12,273 nucleotides of DNA, taken from the NCBI GenBank assembly GCA_039807745.1, contig JBDHRV010000107.1, positions 1 to 12,273 on the forward strand, given 5' to 3'. Positions 1-6,184 of the stretch are shown in pieces. Below the pieces are notes generated by a model. The model saw only the letters and a program-made list of their open reading frames with translations. It did not search any database and was not told the origin of the DNA. The stretch is from JAEUMW01 sp039807745 (lineage in GTDB: Bacteria > Pseudomonadota > Gammaproteobacteria > Burkholderiales > JAEUMW01). Each line of letters begins with the position of its first letter. The first letter of the stretch is position 1. A program made the position numbers and the translations under genes.

Positions 1-42
1 GGTATGTCGTGAAGTGTCAATCGCGCCGATCGCGATGTGAAG

Positions 43-61
43 CATAATGGCGCCCGCGCAA
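43..61 (+). promoter_or_regulatory. possible -10 box and start region for the first gene
   Basis: CATAAT at 43-48 resembles a sigma-70 -10 box and is followed by GGCGCCCGCGCAA. Nearly the same string (TACAAT then GGCGCCCTCGCAA) occurs at 2939-2957 before another gene for an exported protein. No convincing -35 hexamer is visible at 16-18 bp spacing. If it is used, the leader to the ATG at 139 would be about 85 nt. The call rests on the -10 match and the repeated context only. Confidence 0.3.
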
Positions 62-138
62 GCCGGCACCCGCGTATGGACACGGCATGTCCGGCGCGTT
101 CTGTTTCCCTTCACACGTCCAACTTGGAGATGCAAAAG

Positions 139-718
139 ATGAAAAAGCACATGGCCGCGCTGGTCGCTGCCGCCAGCCTCATGCTCGCCGCAACCGCCTT
201 CGCCCAGCCGGGTACGGGAAAGATGATCGAGGCAGGAGGAGGCGCCGAGGTGGTCACCGTTCACCGCAACGGTCCAGGCCGTGGATCAGGCGAATCGCAT
301 CGTGACCCTCAAGGGACCCGAGGGCAACGTCTTCGATCTCAAGGTGGGCGATGAAGTGCGGAACCTGCCGCAGGTGAAGGCGGGTGACATCGTGGTGGCC
401 AAATACTTCGAGGCCGTCGCCATCGAGGTCAAGAAGGGCGGGCTCGGCATCCGCAGCGCCGAGTCGCAGACGGCGGTGTCGCGGGCGCGGCCGGGTGAGA
501 GGCCCGCAGGCGCGGTGGCAACGACGACCACGATCGTGGCGAATGTTCTCAAGGTCGACAATGGCAAGCAGATCGTGACCGTCGAAGGCCCGAACGGCAA
601 GAGCGTGAACGTAAAGGTGAAGGACGCGGGCGTGCTCCAGCAGATCAAGGCCGGCGAGCAGGTCGAGATGACGATCACCGAAGCGGTGGCGATCGCGGTC
701 GAAGCGCCGAGGAAGTAG
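139..718 (+). pseudogene. secreted two-repeat protein, frameshifted near 260
   Basis: The start at ATG 139 follows GGAG at 126-129 with 9 nt spacing and opens a clear signal peptide (MKKHMAALVAAASLMLAATAFA, cleavage probably after Ala22). This frame runs off course after about 261. The coherent protein continues in the +2 frame to the TAG at 716-718. Removing one T from GTTCACC (259-265) joins them as VVTVTATVQAVDQ and restores 192 residues. The mature part holds two similar segments of about 55 residues (restored residues about 42-97 and 133-189). Each has a V-x-x-V-D start, an IVT[LV]xGPxG turn and an EAVAIxV end, joined by an Ala/Arg/Thr-rich linker. This suggests two small beta-rich domains exported to the periplasm. 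Function is unknown. If the extra base is a sequencing error the gene is intact; otherwise only a stub or an internally started, unexported fragment (GTG at 281) would be made. Confidence 0.75.
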
Positions 719-793
719 CCCTTACAGCTCTGGCTGCGCGGTTCGTGCCGCTTCTGTGATCGAGGTCTGATCTCTCGGGGGTAAGCGCGAATG

Positions 794-1231
794 TCAGGAG
801 AGGAACGCGGACAGGTCGTCGTGAGTGAAGGGATCGATGAAACGAACTCCCTCGAGAACGCCAAGATCCTGAAAGTCTTCCGTGAGCATGATGGTCACCC
901 CGGCTTCCTGCGCAGTTGCCCACAGCATCGCATCCCAGAGCGGCATCCGATAGCGCCGAAGGCCGTCGATGGCATGGGACAGCGTGTGCGCGCCCGCTGT
1001 GATCACAGGGAAGAGCGCCTGCCAATCCCGGATTCGATCGCGCGCCTCTTCTGCGGAGAGGTGCTCCTTACGGGTGACGACGTGGAAGAATTCGGCCAAC
1101 GCCTGGAGAGAGACCACCGTGTCCAACTCCACCAAAGAGCGTAGCAGCGTGTGAACGGTGTGATGCTTGGTGGGGTCGCCGGTGTCTATCGCGTACACCA
1201 ATAGGTTGGTGTCGAGGGTCGCCTTCACCAT
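794..1231 (-). CDS. vapC: PIN-domain toxin ribonuclease (VapC-like)
   Basis: This 145-residue protein has the layout of VapC toxins, Mg-dependent PIN endoribonucleases that cut tRNA, rRNA or other RNA to stop translation. The N-terminal strand carries the first acidic residue (LDTN, Asp7). Glu47 lies in QALAEFF, Asp100 in PLWDAMLWATA, and Glu118/Asp119 in LTEDFQD. Together these match the acidic PIN active site, so it is probably catalytically intact. I chose the ATG at 1231 over an upstream start at 1264 because it begins one base after the antitoxin stop (TAGCATG on the minus strand) and puts the LDTN motif at the normal position near the N-terminus. The toxin is downstream of its antitoxin and should be co-transcribed with it. 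Its RNA target cannot be deduced. Confidence 0.9.
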   Translation of the reverse strand: MVKATLDTNLLVYAIDTGDPTKHHTVHTLLRSLVELDTVVSLQALAEFFHVVTRKEHLSAEEARDRIRDWQALFPVITAGAHTLSHAIDGLRRYRMPLWDAMLWATAQEAGVTIMLTEDFQDLGVLEGVRFIDPFTHDDLSAFLS

Positions 1232-1232
1232 G

Positions 1233-1484
1233 CTACCGCTCGGACCGGTCGTAAAGTTCCTCACGGCGCATGCGCCCGATCTGGAGGGCTCGTGCGCCGG
1301 ACTTGAGACGAGTGAGCGCCGCCCGTTGCTCGCGCGAGATGCGCCTGTGCTCGGGAATCCCGGTCAAGCGGGCGACCGGTTTGCCGCGCCTGGTAATCAA
1401 GACCTCGGCACCCTTCTCCACCTCTGCTACGTAACGGGACAGATGCTGGTTTGCTTCACGCAGGCTAACCTGGCGTTTCGCCAT
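1233..1484 (-). CDS. vapB: Phd/YefM-type antitoxin partner of the PIN toxin
   Basis: This 83-residue protein has the compact N-terminal DNA-binding and dimerisation domain of Phd/YefM antitoxins, seen in VSLREANQHLSRYVAEVEKG followed by VLITRRGKPVARL. The basic, polar C-terminal tail (about residues 45-83) would be the disordered segment that wraps and blocks the toxin. ATG 1484 is preceded on the minus strand by GAGGA about 7 nt upstream. A start at 1547 is possible in frame, but it lies upstream of the promoter and operator. The stop is one base from the toxin ATG, the usual antitoxin-first order. Members of the family repress their own promoter, and the inverted repeat at 1515-1530 is a good candidate site. 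Confidence 0.9.
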   Translation of the reverse strand: MAKRQVSLREANQHLSRYVAEVEKGAEVLITRRGKPVARLTGIPEHRRISREQRAALTRLKSGARALQIGRMRREELYDRSER

Positions 1485-1512
1485 CGACGGTCCTCGCTGT
1501 TCTTTTGCGTCG

Positions 1513-1541
1513 ATTGTAGGATGTTCTACATTCCCGATCAA
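1513..1541 (-). promoter_or_regulatory. vapBC promoter with operator inverted repeat
   Basis: Read on the minus strand there is TTGATC (1541-1536), exactly 17 bp, then TACAAT (1518-1513). These are good matches to sigma-70 -35 and -10 hexamers. The inverted repeat TGTAG-6 nt-CTACA (1515-1530) sits in the spacer and overlaps the -10. Protein bound there would block RNA polymerase, which fits autorepression by Phd/VapB-family antitoxins alone or with toxin. The leader to the antitoxin ATG would be about 20-25 nt. Confidence 0.65.
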
Positions 1542-1637
1542 CGCCATCCAGGGATCAGTTCCGCTGTGGGGAGTCGAACATGCGGGATGTCAGACCGGCA
1601 GCGACTGCGAACGATCGACCATGAAGGAGGAGCAGTC

Positions 1638-2459
1638 ATGAACAATAGGACAACGGCGACGGCAATGCATGCAGCTATCGGGCTCGCGCTCGGCATGGCG
1701 CTCAGCGCTGCCGCCCGCGCGGAGCTGAGCGCGGAAGAGCTCGCGAAGATGACGCAGAATCCGGTCGCGAATCTCATCAGCGTGCCGTTCCAGAACAACA
1801 CCAACTTCCGTTACGGGCCGGAGAAGGGTACGCAGAACATCCTCAACATCCAGCCCGTGATTCCGATCACCGTGAACGAGGACTGGAATGTCATCACGCG
1901 CACCATCCTGCCGGTCATCTCGCAGCCGCCGCTGACGCCCTTCGACGATCGGGTGTTCGGGCTGGGTGACCTCCAGTTCAGTGCGTTTCTTTCTCCGGCC
2001 AACGCGGAGGGATTGATCTGGGGCGCCGGCGCCATCGTGCAGACGCCGACCAACACCAACTCCGTGCTCGGCAACGAGCGCTGGGGGCTCGGCCCGACCG
2101 CCGTGGTCCTGAAGCTGGAAAAGGGCAACCCGTGGGTGTACGGCGTCCTCGTCAATAACGTGTGGTCGGTGAGCAGCTCCGGCAGTTCGTCGAGCTACAG
2201 CAATTTCCTGATGCAGCCTTTCGTCAACTACAACTTTCCCGGCGGCACCTACCTCACTTCTTCACCGATCGTCACCGCCAACTGGCAGGCGAGCGGAGAC
2301 AAGTGGACGGTGCCCCTGGGCGGCGGCATCGGCCACATCTTTCATGTCGGCCGACTGCCAGTGAACACACAGCTCTCGGCGTACTACAATGTCGCCCGGG
2401 TGGACGACGGTGCGTCGTGGCAGCTGCGCTTTCAGGTCCAGCTTTTGTTCCCCAAATGA
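1638..2459 (+). CDS. outer-membrane beta-barrel-like transporter protein
   Basis: This 273-residue protein has a signal peptide (about residues 1-28, ending AARA before ELSAEEL). It resembles a proteobacterial family often labelled 'transporter' or, misleadingly, 'neuromedin U', and related to the MetA-pathway phenol-degradation porin-like family. The LSAEELAKMTQNPVANLISV opening and the NNTNFRYGPEKGTQNILN stretch are typical of it. The rest alternates short amphipathic strands with Gly/Asn/Ser turns, as expected for a small outer-membrane barrel, and ends in a strand, QLLFPK. ATG 1638 was chosen because AAGGAGGAG lies just upstream and the signal peptide starts there. An open frame reaching back to 1167 runs through the antitoxin gene and has no support. 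The transported substrate is unknown. A lipoprotein gene follows 11 nt downstream and is probably co-transcribed. Confidence 0.8.
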   Translation: MNNRTTATAMHAAIGLALGMALSAAARAELSAEELAKMTQNPVANLISVPFQNNTNFRYGPEKGTQNILNIQPVIPITVNEDWNVITRTILPVISQPPLTPFDDRVFGLGDLQFSAFLSPANAEGLIWGAGAIVQTPTNTNSVLGNERWGLGPTAVVLKLEKGNPWVYGVLVNNVWSVSSSGSSSSYSNFLMQPFVNYNFPGGTYLTSSPIVTANWQASGDKWTVPLGGGIGHIFHVGRLPVNTQLSAYYNVARVDDGASWQLRFQVQLLFPK

Positions 2460-2470
2460 TCGAGGTTTTC

Positions 2471-2791
2471 ATGCCGAAGCGGATCCGGTTTTTCCTTCTC
2501 GCCCTCGCGGTGCTGGCCACCGCAGGTTGCCAGACCCAGACACAGATCCTCCAGGACGAGGCGTCGACAGCAACACAGGTCGCCGTCAACCGCGGGCGAT
2601 TCGAGATGAATTGCCCGCAGGCGATGGGGACGATCCTCTCCAGCAACCTGCTGCAGCCGGTCGTGTGGGGCGGCATGGAGCGCGCCGAGTACACCGTCGG
2701 CATCGAGGGCTGCGGGCAGCGCAGAACCTACATCGTTGTCTGCCAGCTTGGTTCGGTGAGCTGCTTTGCGGCCGCTGGGCAGCCTTACTAG
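2471..2791 (+). CDS. small cysteine-containing lipoprotein
   Basis: A 106-residue exported protein. MPKRIRFFLLALAVLATAGC gives a basic start, a hydrophobic core and an acceptable if imperfect lipobox with Cys20 as the lipidated residue. Four more cysteines (48, 81, 91 and 98) lie in the mature part and could form two disulfides in the periplasm. The region 21-45 is Gln/Thr-rich and may be a flexible tether. I chose ATG 2471 because GAGG lies about 6-7 nt upstream. A second possible start at 2456 forms an ATGA overlap with the upstream stop and would only add a short N-terminal extension. It sits 11 nt after the barrel-like protein, which suggests an outer-membrane pair. I do not recognise the family. 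Confidence 0.75.
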   Translation: MPKRIRFFLLALAVLATAGCQTQTQILQDEASTATQVAVNRGRFEMNCPQAMGTILSSNLLQPVVWGGMERAEYTVGIEGCGQRRTYIVVCQLGSVSCFAAAGQPY

Positions 2792-2800
2792 TCTTCATGT

Positions 2801-2853
2801 ATTGCTGCTGGCGGTAGAGAGTCACGCCTGCTTTACCCAGCACCGGTAGCAAT
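2801..2853. terminator. imperfect long hairpin after the lipoprotein gene
   Basis: ATTGCT (2801-2806) pairs with AGCAAT (2848-2853), and the adjacent GCTGG (2807-2811) pairs with CCAGC (2837-2841). The stem can be extended by GTA/TAC if CG is bulged. The right arm bulge is the palindrome ACCGGT. It begins 10 bp after the lipoprotein stop, where a terminator or 3' stabilising structure is expected. It lacks a T-run, so it is not a standard intrinsic terminator. The surrounding gap 2792-2968 contains no other gene that I can support. Confidence 0.35.
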
Positions 2854-2938
2854 CATCGAGCTCGGCGGCAAGCTGCACACCGCGATGTCGGCGAGGCCGC
2901 TGCGGACGGCGGCCGTGAATATGCTGCGTTCGGCGTAT

Positions 2939-2957
2939 TACAATGGCGCCCTCGCAA
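2939..2957 (+). promoter_or_regulatory. possible -10 box for the 2969 gene
   Basis: TACAAT (2939-2944) followed by GGCGCCCTCGCAA matches the element at 43-61 at 16 of 19 positions. A transcript starting about 7 bp further on would have a leader of under 20 nt before ATG 2969. That would fit the absence of a visible Shine-Dalgarno there. No good -35 hexamer is present; GTGAAT at 18 bp spacing is weak. Confidence 0.3.
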
Positions 2958-2968
2958 TCCGCGCGCTG

Positions 2969-3502
2969 ATGATGATTCCCCGACGTAGCCTTTTGCTCGG
3001 CGCAACGCTGCTTGCCTTGGTGGGGCGCGGCATCGGGTTTGCCCAAGAGGCGCAGATCCCCGCAGAACAGCCGGTGAAGAAGCCGGTTTACATTTTCGTC
3101 CAGAGCGCGAAGAGCGCAACCTACGACAACGGCAGACTCACGCTCAAAGGGGTGGGTGCTACGACCTTGTTTTTCGCCGACCGCCCGGAGCGCGTGACCG
3201 GGCATATGTCGACGCGGGCGTTCGTCCCGTTCTGGAAGGATGGCAAGGAGAGCTTCCTGGCGGATGCGCCACATGCGACGTTGTCGTTCCTGGGACAGGG
3301 CGACGCCGTGGACCTGGTCATGGAGCTGCGCGATCCGGTGTTGAAAGGCGATGACCTCACCTACGGCGCCACCATCCTGCAAGGCGACGTGCCGGCGAAA
3401 GGGGGGGTGGTTTCGCTCTTCATCGACCTCGTCGGCGTGCCGCCACAGTTGTTGGCGAACGGGGCGGAACGTCGCACATGGCGTCGCCGCGGGTATTATT
3501 GA
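2969..3502 (+). CDS. secreted protein of unknown function
   Basis: A 177-residue protein with a signal peptide (MMIPRRSLLLGATLLALVG, probable cleavage after GFA and before QEAQIP). The mature region lacks cysteine. It opens with a strand-rich segment, VYIFVQSAKSATYDNGRLTL, followed by GVGATTLFFADRPERVTGHM and a Trp/Lys/Asp patch (FVPFWKDGKESF). I recall similar uncharacterised proteins in many proteobacteria, with the FFADRPERxxGHM stretch conserved, but I know no function. ATG 2969 (or 2972) is preferred over 2885 because the signal peptide begins there; neither has a clear ribosome-binding site. The C-terminal RRTWRRRGYY is strongly basic. The stop at 3500-3502 overlaps the first copy of a heptamer repeat that leads into the next gene 28 nt downstream, so the two are likely one transcription unit. 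Confidence 0.75.
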   Translation: MMIPRRSLLLGATLLALVGRGIGFAQEAQIPAEQPVKKPVYIFVQSAKSATYDNGRLTLKGVGATTLFFADRPERVTGHMSTRAFVPFWKDGKESFLADAPHATLSFLGQGDAVDLVMELRDPVLKGDDLTYGATILQGDVPAKGGVVSLFIDLVGVPPQLLANGAERRTWRRRGYY

Positions 3503-3521
3503 GGGAAGAGGGAAGAGGGAA
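3501..3521 (+). repeat. three tandem GAGGGAA heptamers in the ribosome-binding region
   Basis: GAGGGAA is repeated exactly three times (3501-3507, 3508-3514, 3515-3521) and is followed by a partial fourth, GAG. Each unit is Shine-Dalgarno-like. The last unit ends 9 nt before ATG 3531, and the first overlaps the stop codon of the upstream gene. This is the ribosome-binding region of the large lipoprotein. Copy-number slippage would change the leader by 7 nt without entering the coding sequence. Confidence 0.8.
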
Positions 3522-3530
3522 GAGCAGAAC

Positions 3531-6080
3531 ATGGTCCAACGACAAGTCATTCGCCCGGGCGCTGCGCTTGCCCTCTGGGCCGCGATCATCCTCATGGGCG
3601 CCTCGTCTTGCGCGCACCGGCAGGGGGCCACGCCGCCGCCCGGACTGGAATCCCTGCCCGCCCCGGGCGCTCCATCTGCCGCAGTGGCCGGCACTCCCGC
3701 CCAGCCGACGCAGCCATCTCCCGACCCCTGGCCCCGACCCTTGACGTTGAGCAACGCGAACGTGCTCGCCTATCAGCCGCAGATCACGAGCTGGGACGGC
3801 AACGTGATCAAGTTCCGCTCCGCCATCGCGCTCAAAGCGACCGGCGCGAAGACGGAGACCTTCGGCGTGGTCTGGGCGCAGGCCCGCACGCAGGTCGATC
3901 GGGTCGACCGCATGGTCGTGTTCGAAGACTTGAAGATCACCAAGAGCAGTTTCCCGACCCTGCCTTTCAAGGGCGCACAGTACGTGCAGGAGCTCCAGCA
4001 GCGCTTCGCCGAGGACGTGCGCACCATCGCCCTCGACCGCGTCGAGGCCTCGCTTGCTCTTGCGGGTGTCTCGCCGCCCAGCTTCAGGGTCAACAACGAA
4101 CCGCCTCACGTCATCATCAGCTATACGCCGTCGATCCTGGTGTCGATCGATGGTGCACCAGTGGTGAAGCCGATTCCCAACGCACCGTACGAGCGCATCA
4201 TCAACACCCGGCTCCTGGTGATGCGCTCGGGTGCGGACGGCCCCTGGCTGCTCCACGTGCACGACGGCTGGCTTACGGCGAAGACGCTCGAGGGTCCCTG
4301 GACCCAGCTCTTCAACGCGCCGGCGGCGCTGACCGTCATCGCCAAGGACCTCGCGAAAACGGGCGCCGTCGACCTGCTCGACAGTCCGCCCGATGCGAAG
4401 ACGAAGCTCACGCTCGCGAAGGGCGTGCCCGCGGTCTATGTGAGCCAGGTTCCAACGGAGCTCGTCGTCTTCGACGGCCAGCCCGATTTTCAGCCGGTCT
4501 CCGGGACCGGGCTGCTGTGGGCGAACAACACGGCGTCGGATGTCTTCGTCGACACGACGAACAACTATTACTACCTGCTGCTTGCCGGTCGCTGGTTTCG
4601 GGGGCCCGAGCTGGACGGCCCCTGGACCTACGTCGCCGCGACTGCACTGCCCCCTGACTTCACCAAGATTCCCACGAGCTCGCCGGCCGCAGTGGTGCTC
4701 GCCTCGGTGGCGGGTACGCCGCAGGCGCAGGAAGCGCTGATCGAGAACCACATCCCGCAGACCGCGACGATCAAGCGCACCAACGGTCCGGCCTTCACGG
4801 CGACCTTCGACGGGGCGCCCGTCCTGAAACAGATCCCGGGGACACCGTTGAATTACATCGTCAACTCCCCGGCGCCTATCATCCAGGTGAGCGACGAGAG
4901 CTACTTCGCACTGCAGGCCGGGGTCTGGTTCACCTCGACCACCCCCAACGGTCCGTGGATCATCGCCGAGACGGTGCCGCCGGTGATCTACACGATTCCG
5001 GTGGCCTCGCCGCTGCACTACGTCACCTACGTCCGGGTGTACGGCTCGACGCCCGAGGTGGTGTACGTCGGCTACACACCGGGCTACCTCGGCACGGTGG
5101 TTTCGAGCGACGGTGTCGTCGTCTACGGGACCGGCTACTACTACACGCCATGGATCGGGGATTACTGGTATCAGCCGCCGGTCACCTGGGGTGTCGCGGC
5201 GGCGCCGGTCTACAACCCGTACGCCGGGGCCGCTTTCGGCTTCGCCATGGGAGCGGCGATCGGCGCGGCGGCGTGGGCGCCGTACTACGGGCCCGCCTAC
5301 TACCACCCCGGCTACTGGGGCTATCCCTGCTGCGGAGCGACCACGGCGAATGTGTATCGCAACTGGGGCACCGGTGCGAGCTACGGTACGCGGAGCTGGT
5401 ATGCGAGCGGTGACCAGGTCGGCACCAAGGCCTATGGCGGCTATGAGAACTACCGCACGGGCACCACCGGCACCTACGCCGGGGCGCGCAGCTACAACGC
5501 CGACACCGGCTGGGCGAAGGAAGGCTATGGACGCACCTTCAACACGCCCGGCGGCGTCAGCGGCAATGTCGATCGCGGCGCTGCCTACAACGCATACACG
5601 GGTCAGCGTTACTACTCGTCGTCGGGATCGGCGACCGGTCCGGGCGGCAGTTCGATCTCGCACGATGCGAGTGCCACGGCCGGCCCGGAAGGAGTCGCGC
5701 ATTCGTCCACGACCACGGCGTACGACGCGAAGACCGGGGAGACCCGGACCTGGAGCGACGGCCGCCCCGCCAACGACACGTACGCCGGGGCCGACGGCAA
5801 CGCCTACCGCAGCAGCGAAAGCGGGTGGCAGCAGCACACGGCGAACGGCTGGCAATCATCGCTCGGCAGTTCGTCGTGGGCCGACAAGGAACAGCAGGCA
5901 CGCAGCACGGGCGAAGATCGCTTCAACAGCGGCGGCTGGGGCGATCGCTCCGGAGGTTGGGGCGGCGGCGAGCGCTCGGGTGGGGGCGGCTGGGGTGGCG
6001 GCGGCCACTATGGCAGCTTTGGCGATCGCTTCGGCGGAGGCGGCTTCGGCGGTTTCCGGGGCGGCGGTTTCCGCCGCTGA
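3531..6080 (+). CDS. large GPW-repeat lipoprotein with Tyr/Gly-rich tail
   Basis: This is an 849-residue envelope protein of unknown function. Similar proteins are sometimes labelled 'carbohydrate-binding family V/XII' or 'autotransporter' without proof. Residues 1-27 are a lipoprotein signal (LMGASSC, Cys27), followed by a Pro/Ala-rich linker and DPWPR at 65-69. An N-terminal domain runs to about 186. Three related modules follow (about 187-259, 298-368 and 418-480). Each has a DGxP or DGQP turn, an N[ST]-rich strand, a GxW or DGW motif and a final GPW. After VIYTIP and YTPGYLG (near 515) comes a small-residue hydrophobic stretch (about 565-580) and a vicinal Cys600-Cys601. Next are YNAxTG-like repeats around Tyr641, 655, 686 and 731, a WADKEQQAR motif, and a glycine-rich tail (about 800-849). 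ATG 3531 follows purine-rich heptamer repeats. Upstream starts to 3351 overlap the previous gene and lack a signal peptide. A shortened paralogue lies immediately downstream. Confidence 0.85.
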   Translation: MVQRQVIRPGAALALWAAIILMGASSCAHRQGATPPPGLESLPAPGAPSAAVAGTPAQPTQPSPDPWPRPLTLSNANVLAYQPQITSWDGNVIKFRSAIALKATGAKTETFGVVWAQARTQVDRVDRMVVFEDLKITKSSFPTLPFKGAQYVQELQQRFAEDVRTIALDRVEASLALAGVSPPSFRVNNEPPHVIISYTPSILVSIDGAPVVKPIPNAPYERIINTRLLVMRSGADGPWLLHVHDGWLTAKTLEGPWTQLFNAPAALTVIAKDLAKTGAVDLLDSPPDAKTKLTLAKGVPAVYVSQVPTELVVFDGQPDFQPVSGTGLLWANNTASDVFVDTTNNYYYLLLAGRWFRGPELDGPWTYVAATALPPDFTKIPTSSPAAVVLASVAGTPQAQEALIENHIPQTATIKRTNGPAFTATFDGAPVLKQIPGTPLNYIVNSPAPIIQVSDESYFALQAGVWFTSTTPNGPWIIAETVPPVIYTIPVASPLHYVTYVRVYGSTPEVVYVGYTPGYLGTVVSSDGVVVYGTGYYYTPWIGDYWYQPPVTWGVAAAPVYNPYAGAAFGFAMGAAIGAAAWAPYYGPAYYHPGYWGYPCCGATTANVYRNWGTGASYGTRSWYASGDQVGTKAYGGYENYRTGTTGTYAGARSYNADTGWAKEGYGRTFNTPGGVSGNVDRGAAYNAYTGQRYYSSSGSATGPGGSSISHDASATAGPEGVAHSSTTTAYDAKTGETRTWSDGRPANDTYAGADGNAYRSSESGWQQHTANGWQSSLGSSSWADKEQQARSTGEDRFNSGGWGDRSGGWGGGERSGGGGWGGGGHYGSFGDRFGGGGFGGFRGGGFRR
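6061..6077 (+). terminator. perfect GC hairpin abutting the stop codon
   Basis: GCGGCGG (6061-6067), a TTT loop and CCGCCGC (6071-6077) form a perfect 7-bp stem immediately before the TGA at 6078-6080. There is no T-run afterwards, so it is not a classical terminator. It could slow ribosomes or polymerase, or protect the upstream mRNA from 3' decay, separating expression of the two paralogues. It may also be only a by-product of glycine and arginine codons in the tail. Confidence 0.3.
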
Positions 6081-6184
6081 CCCGGGACGCCGGCTGGCGC
6101 GATTCTTTCGTATCTCCCGAGCGCGCACGGCCGCCCAGCCGACCATATCCGGACGATCATCGATTCTCCGAGGAAGCAACCACC

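Noticed and set aside
1..138. Possible small gene on either strand before the first gene
   Set aside because: The short plus-strand frame from 37 simply runs into the real start at 139 and has no ribosome-binding site or recognisable content.
255..268. Programmed ribosomal frameshifting in the first gene
   Set aside because: There is no slippery heptamer, no downstream pseudoknot that I can see and no internal SD stimulator; a simple one-base insertion or error explains it.
738..751. GCGG-TTCGTG-CCGC as a terminator after the first gene
   Set aside because: The stem is only 4 bp plus one wobble and has no T-run; such short matches are common at this GC content.
1167..1637. N-terminal extension of the barrel-like protein gene back to 1167
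   Set aside because: It runs antisense through the antitoxin gene and its promoter, and would bury the signal peptide that starts at 1638 after a strong ribosome-binding site.
3420..5855. 811-codon open frame on the minus strand opposite the large lipoprotein gene
   Set aside because: It is Arg/Val/Gly-rich low-information sequence with no signal, domain or ribosome-binding site, as expected from antisense of a GC-rich gene. The plus strand protein has clear paralogue conservation.
5930..6077. GGC/GGT-rich tract as a DNA repeat array
   Set aside because: Units are irregular and follow the reading frame as Gly-rich codons of the tail, so it is protein low complexity rather than a separate DNA repeat.
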